Assembly (NCBI GenBank): GCA_035772405.1
Contig: JAYKKM010000209.1
Location: 2,576,501-2,640,500 of the forward strand
DNA from: Chrysogorgia sp. JL179-B06
Lineage: Eukaryota; Cnidaria; Anthozoa; Scleralcyonacea; Chrysogorgiidae
DNA length: 64,000 nt
Reading direction: 5' to 3'
A program made the position numbers and the translations under genes. Below are positions 29,440 to 40,304 of this stretch, piece after piece (position 1 is the first letter of the stretch; each line of letters starts with the position of its first letter). The notes beneath the pieces were generated by a model. The model saw nothing but the letters and a program-made list of their open reading frames with translations, did not search any database and was not told the origin of the DNA.

Positions 29440-30460
29440 TTGATTATAGTTGAATAAAGGTTAGCTGTGGTTTACTTAACTTTAACGATGTGTAAATGGT
29501 CCTTTACGCTGAAAGAATACCAATATGAACCTTTACATAACCTTTATATTATTATTTAAAGAAAAATAAATCTATTGTGAAGTTTATATGGTAACTAGAT
29601 TGTTATGGCAACTGGAGAAAAACAAATAAACCTTTCTTCTTTGCAAAGTCGAATAGTCTTCAAAAAGGTTTACTTCTTGATCTGTTCCTTCGTTGATCTC
29701 AAACTTAATACAATTTGAATGAAAAGGGTGCTTCGTTGCCAAGAAAAAGTGTCTGAATCGACGTTCAGAAAACTGGTTTCGGAAAGTCATGTCAAACGTC
29801 ACGACCAAGCTCTTCATCAGTTCATCTGAGTCAGATAGTGAATTTTCTAGTAAGTAATTACTAGAAACAGTTTTTACAATTTCTATGGAAAATGAGTCTA
29901 TAGTGTACCCGTCACGTATGTTTAAATGTAATGATCAAGGACAAGATATACTATTTATTCTTGACTTCAACACAGCACTCTGTTGAGACAATGTTGAGAA
30001 CGATGCGTCTGAAACATCACAGAACCAAGAGGAGATGCAACCCTGCCAGGTTGTTATCATGTTATTGTTTTTATTCCGTTACTCGTTATTATGAATATAA
30101 TTTACGAATTACGTTCATAATACTATGTAATATCTCATGATTGAGTTAATTAATATGAACAGATATAATATTCAGTATTTTAATATTAAGTTACCATGGC
30201 ATGCACAATGAATATACTAGACATCCTATGTATTATTCATTTTTCTATTATTCAAATTCGAAAAAATCATGAGTTAACAGACAACAGGATGTTTGTCAAT
30301 CTTATGAAAATGTTCACTCTGCCATTGGTCCATCGGATGGACAAACGTCCACCTCTCATCTGTAGGTATTAAGTTAGAATTAGAATTATGGTACCGGTAC
30401 CCTTTATCCGGTATATTTACAACTATTAAATATTGGGCATTTCTAATTCACTCGACTACT
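29440..30460. other. No gene seen
   Basis: AT-rich sequence with short unsupported frames. Nothing recognisable. Confidence 0.4.
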
Positions 30461-30467
30461 TCTGAGG

Positions 30468-30672
30468 ATTTATGGTGAAGGAAAATATTAATTGTTGGAA
30501 TATATACTGTATATTTTAAGACCAAACGGTGATTAGTTGCGAAAAAGCAACATCAAGGCCTTCGGGCTGGAATTGAACCTGCTGCAACCCAGGCTTTGAT
30601 GTTGCTTGTTTGCAACTGGTCCTGGTTCAGTCTTAAAATGTATATATTCACTAAATTTTCCTTCACCATAAA
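30468..30672. repeat. Foldback element with tRNA-like loop
   Basis: The outer arms ATTTATGGTGAAGGAAAAT (30468-30486) and ATTTTCCTTCACCATAAAT (30654-30672) are perfect reverse complements. The inner arms AGCAACATCAAGGCC (30546-30560) and GGCTTTGATGTTGCT (30591-30605) are nearly so. The loop read on the minus strand contains a pol III B box, GGTTCAATTCC. Confidence 0.7.
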
Positions 30673-30674
30673 TT

Positions 30675-31085
30675 ATAATATTATATTATGTACATTGTAC
30701 ATTCATGCATGCATGCATAAGGCTTTAAATTTTATTTCTCACTAAAACTGCCAAATACTAACCATTGATATCCAGTATCTCATATTATAGTACATAACTT
30801 GCACTTCAGTGTTACACTAACTCACCTGATTATGTACAAAGTTTATGTATTTTGTCTGACCGCTAACCAATCTGTAAATGTACTTGGTGTCTGAAGTGAA
30901 TGCTTTCCCTGAAAAATGTGTTACTGGTGAAAATTCAGGCTGCACCTGGCTAATTTAGTTATGATGAATACAGATGCACTAGTTTGAACTGAATTTAATA
31001 TTCGTCTGTTGACCGGTATCATTTTATTTTATTTTATTTTATTTTTTTATTAATTTTCCAACTTAATAGTTACTTTAAGAGCTCT
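30675..31085. other. No gene seen
   Basis: AT-rich spacer ending in a (TTTTA)n run at about 31022-31045. Confidence 0.4.
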
Positions 31086-31089
31086 TCTG

Positions 31090-31955
31090 ATGATTCATTG
31101 CAACAGTGATGAGGAAATTACTTTTGCTGAGGATGAGAGTGATACCAGTACTAACAATGAGTTCTGGACTGATGTTCGTGGAGATTTACTCAACCAGGAT
31201 GTCTTAAAACCTTCACCCCTTCCTGGACAATTGGCCAAGAAAGTAAATTGCATTTTGTTAATTCACTGTTGCAATGGTTTTTATACCTTCTGCTGACCTG
31301 GCAAATTGGCAATTATTTGTCATAAAGTGACAAAGAAAACACTTGATTTCCATATACCAAATAGCATTTTTACAGATCTTGTTGCTATTTTCCCAACTTC
31401 ACTGTAAATGGTGAGGCAATATCTGAAGGCATATATGGATGATTTTACAAAGTTTATTGTGTGTCCAAAGTGTACTAAATGCTATAAATATGAAGAATGT
31501 TTGATGAAAGTCAATGGTGAGTACATTGCCAATAAGGGAAAAGCTATTTATGTAACAGCCAGCTGGTATGATGGTAAAATATGGAAGGATTGTGCAATTA
31601 CTGCTAAACACCGACTGTTTTCAACCAATGAAGCACCGAAAGCATTACACGTTGGTGTGTTGTATTTTACCACAAAATGAAATATTTAAATGGCAAAATG
31701 TTATTATTGTTGGAGTGGTTCCATTGATGGGTTGTGAACCCAAAAATTTAAATGAATTCCTGAAGCCTGTTGTTGATGAGCTGAATTATCTGCTTCAAAC
31801 CTAAGCAATGTGCCATTATTGTGCACATCATCAGTTTAATATACCAGCCACAAGGAAGTTGGCTGGTTTGAAAGGACACAGTGCAGAACTTGGCTTCTCA
31901 AAATGTAAAAAGAAATTCCCTGGTTCATTTGGTGAGAAATGCAACTGTTCTGGAT
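31090..31955 (+). pseudogene. CACTA/Plavaka-like transposase remnant (tnp2 type)
   Basis: An acidic first exon (31090 to about 31241, donor GTAAAT) is followed by VCPKCTKCYKYEECLMK (about 31457-31507), a zinc-knuckle segment. Then come YDGKIWKDCAIT and, after a frameshift near 31680, VIIVGVVPLMGCEPKNLNEF with LKPVVDELNYLL (31697-31797), the hallmark of tnp2/Transposase_21 proteins of CACTA and Plavaka elements. A later piece reads LPGSFGEK-like residues around KCKKKFPGSFG (about 31900-31935). Sections usually found between these blocks are missing and frames change at least twice. Termini were not found. Confidence 0.6.
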
Positions 31956-31959
31956 GACA

Positions 31960-32770
31960 GTGGATGTATTGATAGATACAGTATACTGTAATGATAAGTC
32001 AACTGGGAATTTGGCCCTTTCTCAATATATGAGCAACCAAAATGTAAAAGTATTCTAGCATCAACCCAAGTCAGTTTTAGGATTTGTCTTTTGGTTGCTC
32101 ATACTGTATATTGTGAAAGATAAGCAATAGTAAATATTTTAGCATTTTGAATCATTCCCCAGGACTACACATATGTTAGCTTAGTTTTGATATTAAATCT
32201 TCAATTGTTGGCCTCTTTGAAGGTGTACCATGAATGCACTGTCTAGCAATATTTTTAAGTTCTTCAGAATGATTACAGTGAAAAAATTACCTGGCCAAAC
32301 AACTAAATATCACTAGCTAAACTACATGTATGTGATGCTTTTTTTACTGATTTTTGAACCCAGGCCCCTGACCATGTGCTGTTTTGTTACAAATGTCATT
32401 ATCCACCTTTTGTTCCTCAAATACACCATCCAAAGTGTCACATATTTTATAAGCTGTTTGAGAGTTCTCCCAACTCTCGAAGTGCCCATCAGGCTATATG
32501 GAAAAACAATACAGTACATGTATGTAATATGGATGCAATGGGGACATTAATGTGATGTAATTACCATGTTTAAATACCGGTAGCTTGATGTAAACACAGT
32601 AACTGACCAATAGCACAGCAGCACAACTTATTTAACTATTACATATTTGCTAAATTGTTATTTTACAGCATTTACTTATTTACAGTAAAATAGTCTGTAA
32701 AAATAGCATGTCACAGTAATTAGTTCAATTTAGGAGCCAAATATATGCAGAGGTTCAGCCTAGTCTGAAT
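31960..32770. other. No gene seen; short inverted repeat
   Basis: CTTTCTCAATATATGAGCAACCAAAA (about 32017-32042) is mirrored by TTTTGGTTGCTCATACTGTATATTGTGAAAG (about 32090-32119), a small foldback. The rest is AT-rich with no coding recognised. Confidence 0.5.
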
Positions 32771-33316
32771 TGTTACGTCACATGCTTTTATAACGCAACA
32801 AGAAGTGTGACTTCAACTATTTGGCTTTAAATACTGTTTATTTATAAACAATGAACTTAAGGTAGATATTAAAATGTCTATAAATATTAAAGACTAAACT
32901 AAACAGTTCACAACTTGTCTGTACACAACAACAGTCAATAGGAGATTCCGACAACAGGTTAACAATCCATATGGCTTGACTAAGGAAGGAATAATAACGA
33001 CAAGCGGCAGCGAACTCCACGACTGACTTTGTAACCACTTTGATACATATAGTTCACTCTCATACATATGCATGACTGAGAATTGTATGATCGTTACTTA
33101 TATAGTTTCTAGAGTGTATAATTATAGTAACATACTTCATTCTATTTATAATGTATTTACGTAACTACTAAATGACATCATTATAGGCATAGCTGAGTCA
33201 TGTAAGTATTTACTCGGGTTACAAGTGTTTATTTCCTATACTAAACGTTTCAAATGTTCAGCGATCAAATAACGTATAGTTAATTAATATGTCTCTAGAT
33301 AGACATATCCGTAACA
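32771..33316 (-). repeat. 3-prime LTR (546 bp)
   Basis: Starts TGTTACGTCACATGC and ends CATATCCGTAACA on the plus strand. On the minus strand it is preceded by the polypurine tract AAGAGGGAGGG (33317-33330 region). It is the full-length LTR copy. Confidence 0.8.
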
Positions 33317-33392
33317 CCCTCCCTCTTAAAGAAAAAAGGAAGTTTGATGGAACTTTCTTTTTGGATTATAAAATAAAATGTTTGACTATATC

Positions 33393-33958
33393 TTATGGCC
33401 TCAAAAGACAGTCTGCTATCAAATTGTCTTTTCCTTTAACATGTCTAATTTCCAGATTATATTCTTGTAAGATAAGACGCAATAGTCGTTGATTCTTGTT
33501 CTTGAGCTTGGAGGAATCCAAAGGATTATGGTCACTGAAGACGTGGGGAAGATACGTAAACTTCAAAATGCTGTAAAGCGAGAACCAGAGCCAAACATTC
33601 CTTTTCGATTGTAGAGTAGTTTCTCTGGTGTTTGTTGAACTTTCTGGAAAAGTAGCACACCGAATGATCGATCCCGTCTTCGTCCTCTTGAAGCAAAACA
33701 ACACCAGCAGCAACATCACTCGCATCCACAACTTAACTTAAATGGGTGGTTGAAATCTGGTGCGGATAAAACTGGAGCACTGTATAACATGGCTTTAAGT
33801 TTTTCAAATGCCGTTTCACATTGAGCTGACCAAATAAATTTAGCATTCTTGCTAAGTAGCTGAGTCAAAGGCTCTGTGATTGCAGACATGTTTGGACAGA
33901 ACTTTCTGTAATAACCAGCAATACCAAGGAAACGCATTATCTGTTTCTTTGTCAGCAA
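33393..33958 (-). pseudogene. Gypsy RT C-terminus and RNase H
   Basis: On the minus strand 33958-33716 reads KKQIMRFLGIAGYYRKFCPN and SAPVLSAPDFNHPFKL, the RT thumb/connection. One frame over, [16 protein letters not shown] (catalytic Asp) and the Glu region [21 protein letters not shown] follow (33729-33532). A further shift gives DHNPLDSSKLKNKNQRLLR and RHVKGKDNLIADCL (to 33393). The polymerase palm with its YxDD box is absent upstream, so most of the RT has been deleted. RNase H is followed directly by the polypurine tract and LTR with no integrase after it. Confidence 0.75.
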
Positions 33959-33969
33959 ACATTACTATG

Positions 33970-35047
33970 TCAATAAAACCTATCTTTCATACTTTTCTGT
34001 GTTTCCCTAGCTAGATCACATGCTTTCGTTAGTTTTGTGCGAAAGTCCGAGACGTATTGCTAAATATTTAACGAACCGCCATCTTCCGGAAGGAATTTTT
34101 CTTTTAGAAGTTTAAGTGGTCCTCTTACCGTATGTCCGAAAACTAACTAGAATGGGCTGAAACCTAACGATTCTTGAACAGACTCTCGAGCTGCGAATAG
34201 AAGTAAATGGTGCCGTCATCCCAGTCTTTCTGTGTCGAGGCAATAAGTTCTCATCATGTTTTTTAATGTTTGATGAAACGTTTCTAGAGCACCATGGCTT
34301 TCAGGATGATAGGCAGTAGATTTATACTGCTTGATGCATATAGCTCATGCATCACTTGTTGAAAAATTCCAGACATGAAATTTGAACCTTGGTCACACTG
34401 AATAGACTTAGGAAGACCAACTAATGTAAAGAATTTAATTAGGGTCTTAACAATAGTTTTTGCCTTCATATTTCTCAAAGGTATGGCTTCAGGGAATCTT
34501 GTCGAAGCACACATAATGGTCAACAGGTATTGATAGCCTGTCTTTGTCTTGGGTAATGGGCCAACACAATCTATTATTATCCTACTAAACGGCTCTTCGA
34601 AAGCTGTAAATGGGATTTAGGGTTTACCTGATTTGGTTTCCTAACAACCTGACAAGTTTTACAGAATTCTACCGCATCTCGTCTAAGATTAGGCCAATAG
34701 AAATGACTTAGAATTTTGAGATATGTTTTGTTAACACCTAAATGGCCAGAAAGAGGGGTTTCATGTGCTAGGCTGAGTATGTCAGACCGGTAGCTTTTTG
34801 GAACTACTATCTGATATCGTACAGACCATTCTTCGTCTGTAGGAACATCAGGCGGTCTCCACTTTCTCATTAATATATTATTTTTAATGAAGTAACAGAT
34901 CCCATTCTTCGGGATTTCGGTCTCATCAACTGCTTTTTGAAATAAGACAGATATCTCAGGATCATTTTGTTGTTCATCAATAAGGTTAGGCTTTGAGAAG
35001 TTTTGTGCTTTATCTGACAGATTTGCTTTCAGGGGATTCATGGCCAA
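33970..35047 (-). pseudogene. Gypsy integrase
   Basis: On the minus strand the N-terminal H2C2 zinc-binding domain (SLAHETPLSGHLGVNKTYLK, CKTC) spans about 34760-34650. The core has the first Asp in IDCVGPLPKT (about 34570), the second in IQCDQGSNFMSGIF (about 34400) and the Glu in ESHGALETFHQTLKNMMRTY (about 34290-34230). The C-terminal part (LGFSPF, GPLKLLKEKFLPE) runs to about 33990 and then abuts the RT fragment. Frameshifts occur near 34575, 34320 and 34230, with stops. All three catalytic acids can be read. Confidence 0.75.
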
Positions 35048-35417
35048 GAAAGGTATGTGACATCTCTATCTCCATACTTGCGTCATCCTCTAATTGTTTT
35101 TGTTTCATGGCTCGAGTTACAGCACACGCCGGATATAAATCTGGAATCTCTTGCTCAATAGGATCACAAGGTTTATTTGTCAAAATTGGGTTAACGACTA
35201 CCTTCTCGCCTGCAAAATCATTGCCGAGAAGTAGGTGAATTCCCTCAAAAGGTAAAGAAGTTTTAATGCCCAACAATACAGGACCAGACACTAAGTCTGA
35301 AGTCAAATGAGTTTTATGAAGAGCCTGGGAACTATAGCTATCTGAATTAACTCCTTTAATTAACACATTCTTACCAGAGTAAGACTCGTCAGAAAATAGC
35401 AAAGTATCTCCCAACAC
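35010..35417 (-). pseudogene. Gypsy protease region and linker
   Basis: The minus-strand frame reads SGPVLLGIKTSLPFEGIHLL and LGNDFAGEKVVVNPIL, the characteristic flap/C-terminal end of the aspartic protease in this Gypsy group, followed by a linker (ACAVTRAMKQKQ) leading into the integrase. The catalytic DTG of the protease should lie upstream. The segment 35418-35780 is broken by stops and the DTG box is not clearly visible. Confidence 0.6.
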
Positions 35418-35781
35418 AAAAGAGATTGGGAAGCCCCGCTGTATCTGCCCCTGTATGTACCACCAGTTATTCCCTAATCTTGCTTTTTATTTCAGGAGAA
35501 AACATGAATTATCCACCTGTTGAGAGAATTTATAAGAAAAAGCCCCATAATTGGAACAATTTTTGACAAATCGCTTGTAAGTGATACGAAACCATTATGA
35601 ATCAATGGTTGAAAAGACTCCATAACAGGGTCGAAAGACTTGACCTCGGAATTAAGATAAGGAAGTGGCTTAACGACAGATGTGCCTTGCACATTGTCAC
35701 GCAATTTGGTTGAAGTAAAACCCGTGGGTTTAATTTCACCCTGCTCTTACTTTCGTTTCAATTTATAACAATCTGATATTA

Positions 35782-36414
35782 TTAATGACCATTCTTTTTG
35801 CAGTAACTACAAACTAGGTGGCTAAAAGGAGAACTGGGAGGCTTGTTATGAGGAAATTGTTCAAATCTTGGTGGTCTATATTTTTGATTACCACGAACAT
35901 TAGCATCAGGATTAAAATTGTCTGAATTTTCCTTTGACAGACTCTTGGGATCAAACACACGCTTGCTTTCAAATGATGAAGAATTACGACCTCGGAAAGA
36001 AAAAGACTGTTGCGCCTTATTCGCAAACGAAACCTTATGAGTTAACGAGAAATCGTCGGCCAAACGGGCCGCAGCTGTTAAGGTTGTCGCCTTTTGTTCA
36101 TTTAAAAATATACATACATCACTGTGAATGCATCTTTTGAATTCTTCAATTAAAATCAATTGTTTCAATTGGTCGTGATCTTTATCAGATTTTTCGGAGG
36201 CACACCAGCGATCAAACAACGGTTCCTTTTCTCTGGCGAATTCTAAATAGGTCTGCCTACCGGTGTTTTCAAAATTTCTGACGATATGCCTCAGGGACCA
36301 ACTCATACCCTTGATAATTAATTCCTTTACGGTATCGTATTCCGAAGCTGTCTCTAACGAAAGTTGTGCGTAAATGTCACGAGCTTTTCCTACTAAAACA
36401 CTTTGTAATAACAT
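35782..36414 (-). pseudogene. Gypsy gag, C-terminal half with zinc knuckle
   Basis: The minus-strand frame contains LLQSVLVGKARDIYAQLS, TVKELIIKGMSWSLRHIVRNF, KDHDQLKQLILIEEFKRCI and ARLADDFSLTHK, the SCAN-like capsid region of vertebrate-type Gypsy gag proteins. It ends with a basic, Arg/Phe-rich stretch and CSYCKKNGH, the start of a CCHC zinc knuckle, at about 35810-35784. It is out of frame with the upstream gag part. Confidence 0.7.
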
Positions 36415-36449
36415 GGTCCAATTTGCTTTGGGCGACTTAAGATTTTCGG

Positions 36450-36956
36450 CTATTTTTTCAAAATGTAAAAAGTATTTATCGACATCCCGTTCCTGGAAAG
36501 TGGAACCATTCTAATGTGTCTTGTTACATCAAAACATGAATTTAGTTTGGTTCCAGGATGAACAGATCCCAATTTTTCTTGCAATTCTATTTTTCTCATG
36601 TCTAACTCAAATTTCTGCTTTTCTAAACGTTCTTCTCTTTCTCTTTCTCTTTCTTCTCTCCCCATTTCTAATTTCTTTAATTCCAATTTCATTTTTTCTG
36701 CTGCCATTGCAAACCTCATTCTTTCTATTTCCAGATTTGTATCGGAATTTTTATACAAATTTAAAACACTTTCCTCAAGGTGTCCTGACTTAACTGAGTG
36801 CTCCACAATTATTTTTTGCATCGCCTTCTTTAACATAGGCCTCTTTAACTCTATACTTAAATGCTTACCTAATGAGATCAGGTCATCCTTATTCAACTGA
36901 TTAAAAACCTCTTGATCGGGCTCTAAGATAAACTGGTCAGGTTTAAATTCTGACAT
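36450..36956 (-). pseudogene. Gypsy gag, N-terminal half with coiled coil
   Basis: From the ATG at 36956 on the minus strand: MSEFKPDQFILEPDQEVFNQ, then a charged Glu/Arg/Lys-rich heptad region (ERMRFAMAAEKMKLELKKLE and EEREREREERLEKQ) predicted to form a coiled coil. The frame passes into the second gag frame near 36480. The start codon lies about 120 bases inside the right LTR. Confidence 0.65.
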
Positions 36957-37079
36957 TTTATCAAATAGCTGAGCTCACACAAATTCGAAATCTACCGAAT
37001 GTGAAAAAAATTGAATCAAAAGTTTACCGAACTTTGATTTAAACTTCGCTTCACACCTGAGCCCCCAATTGTTACGTGA

Positions 37080-37245
37080 CACGCTTTTATAAAGCAACAA
37101 GAAGTGTGACTTCAACTATTCGGCTTTTAATACTGTTTATTTATAAACAATGAACTTAAGGTAGATATTAAAATGTCTATAAAGATTAAAGACTAAACTA
37201 AACAGTTCAGAACTTATATGTCTCTAGATAGACATATCCGTAACA
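37080..37245 (-). repeat. 5-prime LTR, internally deleted (166 bp)
   Basis: It matches both ends of the 546-bp LTR but lacks about 380 bp. The join is at CAGTTCAGAACTT|ATATGTCTC, near 37218. Apart from the deletion, only about a dozen differences are visible. Confidence 0.8.
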
Positions 37246-37314
37246 GAATATAAAATATAAATGTGAATTAGGTCAACAATGCTAAAATGTTTAAGCAGCT
37301 GTTATTGCCCTCTG

Positions 37315-37460
37315 TCTGTCGGTCGAGATGTACCACACATGTCTCTTACGGTAACTGGGAGAAACAGGTTCAAATCCTGGGTCAGCCCACCAATCAGGGT
37401 CTCAAAAATAATTGAGGAGAAAGTGCTGCCTTTGCAATAATACCAGAAAATTGTAATACT
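37315..37460 (+). mobile_element. tRNA-derived SINE
   Basis: A tRNA-like head with B box GGTTCAAATCC (about 37367-37377) in ACAGGTTCAAATCCTGGGTCAG is followed by CAGGGTCTCAAAAATAATTG and AGGAGAAAGTGCTGCCTTTG, a body that I recall from SINEs in cnidarian and other invertebrate genomes. The 3-prime end and target duplication are not defined. Confidence 0.55.
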
Positions 37461-37717
37461 CGGATAACAACCTTCAATTGGGCTTCTAGCCTGTTGGGGT
37501 ATTATGTTCACCTAAAAGAGTGATAAATCTAATAAACTAAACAATGTTGAATGATAAAATCTGCTCAAAAAGACACTTGTGATCAGGCTGACATTTTTAG
37601 CCCAGTGTCAGCTTTCAGCCAGGATGAGCAGATTAAATTTTAGCAAATGAAATTTTACAATTTACATCCAAGCAGCCCATAAAACATTCAAGAATTTGTT
37701 ATAATATTTAATTACCT

Positions 37718-37931
37718 GGATGATCAAATGCACTAATATTTTTTGCTTCATGCTCAATGGCAGCTGGTGAAATATTTCACAGCCACAACATGACCCAAAA
37801 ACATCTCCTATTTTTTGCTCTTTTTTGTTTATATCTTTAATGTTGTCTGGGTTTATTCCGTGACGGAATTTCCGTCCATAGAGAGGTACAGGTATTTCTA
37901 CTGATAATAAAGAGCAAAGTTTAAATGTCAT
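37718..37931 (-). CDS. Unidentified exon with consensus splice donor
   Basis: From ATG (37931, minus) the frame reads MTFKLCSLLSVEIPVPLYGR then KFRHGINPDNIKDINKKEQK and DVFGSCCGCEIF, ending in HLIIQ at about 37719 followed directly by the donor GTAATT. The compact, non-repetitive composition with conserved-looking Gly/Cys positions suggests a real coding exon, either of a host gene or of a transposon. I do not recognise the family, and no continuation was located on the minus strand downstream. Confidence 0.35.
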
Positions 37932-37934
37932 GTT

Positions 37935-38560
37935 CGTGTCATTATGAATACGTTTAAGGAGGTGGTATACATGTAAGTAACTATTAAACTACCTTTCCTG
38001 CTGTAATTCCTATTATTACAATATGGTAAACAACTTGGGTATTTTACTTGGAACTAAAACACTTTTTAGCTTGTAGAATCATTGTCATGCCTGCTTTTAC
38101 TGTAAGTTTGACCAAGTAAATTTTATCTAGTATTTAAGATATAAATACTGAGGATGGATGCTTTATAGATATATGCCCAAGGGAATGCAGGCCCTGAGAG
38201 ATGTATCTGATACATCCCAAGGGCTGTAGAGCTTGGCGGATGTATCAGATACACGCCAAGGGGACTATGGTGAGCATGGCCGTAGCTCACATGTCAAAAA
38301 TTTAAAATTTCTGAATGAAATACTTTTCCCCGAATGTTGCAATACTTTGCCAACTGCCAAAACAACAAGGACAATAACCAAAAACCATTTTTATCACACA
38401 TTTTTATCATAAGTGTCAACATGTGACCAATTACTTCCAATAGATTATAAGACATAATTAAAATTGCAATTAACAAAATGGCAATTTTGTAAAAGTTGGG
38501 TGGGGGCGCCTCTCCACCCCAATACCCCCCTCGCTATGGCCCTGGCCCCCGAGGGGATGT
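37935..38560. other. No gene; palindromic GATGTATC cluster and G-rich terminus
   Basis: GATGTATCTGATACATC (38200-38216) is a perfect palindrome around a single T. CTTGGCGGATGTATCAGATACACGCCAAG (about 38233-38261) is an imperfect one, and GATGTATCTGGTAT recurs at 38554. At 38495-38545 a GTTGGGTGGGGGCGCC...GCTATGGCCCTGGCC segment resembles eroded hAT-like termini. Confidence 0.45.
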
Positions 38561-38979
38561 ATCTGGTATAAAGCCAACATCTGGGGTACAGTATATTTAT
38601 CTGACTTATTAAATAGTTGTGGTTTTCCTAATTTATTATTATCCCCTTTTTAATTTGATACTGCAACCAATCCATTTTCTACCTGACTTGTCAGCTTTAA
38701 ACAAGATATTATAATAAGGATATTGCTATAACTATGAAATGAATATTAACGTAACAAGGTAAAAAGCAAAAAATAATGATAGAGTGAATAATGACAGATT
38801 ATAGTGCTGCACTGCTGCCTGTTATTTTGACACAGACAAAGGACAAAGCAAATACTCTGAATCTTAATACTCAATATCAAGATGTCGAACATTAACAGAC
38901 AATGTAAACTCAAAGTGCTAGTATAAGCCAGCTGTGAAATTTAAAATAAAATATGTTTAAACACATAAAAAGAAAACTT

Positions 38980-39343
38980 ACGGACAAACAAATCATATCT
39001 TTGCTTAGAAATTCTTTCCATTTTCGCCAAAGGCCCAAAAACAGCCTGGGTTTGGGCTGAGATCAACACTACAGCTCGATTCTTCTCTATTTCTTTCATG
39101 ACATATGCCCGTCGCCTCAATATATTTTCTGCCTTACTAATACAGACCAACGATGTTGCTTCCCTCTTCGATATTTCTTTCGTCGTATTTCATCTGCAGT
39201 ATACTATTTGACCAAGATAAACGGCGTTCCTTTGCGTTTTTGAGCTGTACTGTTGGCGCTGGGATTTCTCCCAGATCGTTACACATCCCACTGGTAGCAA
39301 GTGCACCACTCGCAGTATGGAAGACCTCGCCAAAATGCGCCAT
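38980..39343 (-). other. Possible exon(s) of an unidentified gene
   Basis: On the minus strand an ATG at 39343 opens MAHFGEVFHTASGALATSG...GEIPAPTVQLKNAKE (stop at 39137). An overlapping frame gives SLVCISKAENILRRRAYVMK and EKNRAVVLISAQTQ...KMERISKQRYDLFVR, ending at a strong donor CGTAAGT near 38986. The composition is less AT-rich than the surroundings. No family recognised. It could be host coding sequence with an indel between the two frames. Confidence 0.25.
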
Positions 39344-39344
39344 T

Positions 39345-40300
39345 CCGGCCGGTTTTTCATAAGCTCTCAGACATCAGACAGTTCAATTAGCAAGCAACGA
39401 ATATTCGTTGATATCATTAGCTTAGTATACCATGCTGCCGCCAAGGACGTTTGCAAAGGACATCTAACACTCGATTTTGGCGCGCGCGCGCGCCTGGATG
39501 CTTGTGTATAGCGCTTTGACAATCTGGGACTCCTCCCTTCAACAATAATAGTGCAGTTTTTATGGCTGAATTACAACTTGTTTGATATTCGTTTGTTCAA
39601 TTTTATTCATATAAATACATTCGAGTAATATTTTGTTTATGTAAAAGTTTTCAATCCACAAGCTGCACCACTAGTTTACAGATGGCATGTTCAGCGTGTC
39701 AGCCCTCCCCACATAGAAATTATTTTGCGCTACTTAATCAAATCAATCTCAATTTACATAAACTGTTTGTGTCAGTAAAGATGGAGGCATATGGAGGCAA
39801 GAAACCTTTGTTTATTTCATTCTAACCATAGTCATGAACGTTTCTATTGGAAAATGTCGTTGCGGAACATAAAGCCTTGAGAGAGCAGGTTAATCAAGTG
39901 TCACAAATGACAAAGCCGCATTGACGGTTGATTCATAACAAGATCGAACTTCTGACAGCTTCGTCCAGACTCCAGTTCAATGCCTGAGCGACGTACACTA
40001 TAGACAAACTGGAAGCTCTATTCCTGTGCCGAAAATGTGCAGGTATGGTTAAAACATGTAAACATTACACATATTATATACTATATATATTTATTGATAA
40101 ATTATTGCTCCTCATCTTTCTTCATGCTCACTAAAAGCGTGAGGCACACGCTATATTATATATGTTTTATAGCATGACGTTCGACGAAAATTCAAAATTA
40201 TCGAGAGATCTGTGGAAACGCAATCGTTCGTTTCAGATAACGGTACGATATTAGATTTGTAGTTCAAACAGACGGCGGAGTCTTGGTACGAGTTTTGCTC
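39345..40300. other. No gene seen; short (GC)n tract
   Basis: A GGCGCGCGCGCGCGCC tract lies at about 39478-39492. Otherwise no recognisable feature. Confidence 0.4.
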
Positions 40301-40304
40301 AAAC

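Larger units (their letters stand above)
32771..37245 (-). mobile_element. Ty3/Gypsy-class LTR retrotransposon with integrase before RT (Gmr1-like)
   Basis: It is flanked by related LTRs at 32771-33316 and 37080-37245 (TGTTACG...CCGTAACA) and by GAAT on both sides (32767-32770, 37246-37249), a 4-bp target duplication. Reading the minus strand from the right LTR: gag, zinc knuckle, protease, integrase (H2C2, core), then RT end and RNase H, immediately followed by the polypurine tract and the left LTR. Integrase upstream of RT is the Copia-like order known for the Gmr1-like Gypsy group. Next to the right LTR, ATTGGGGGCTCAGG on the minus strand matches the first bases of a tRNA-Pro primer site (TGGGGGCTC). 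Frameshifts and a missing RT N-half make it inactive. Confidence 0.8.

Noticed and set aside
39478..39492. GGCGCGCGCGCGC tract as a Z-DNA or regulatory element.
   Set aside because: Too short and isolated to claim function.
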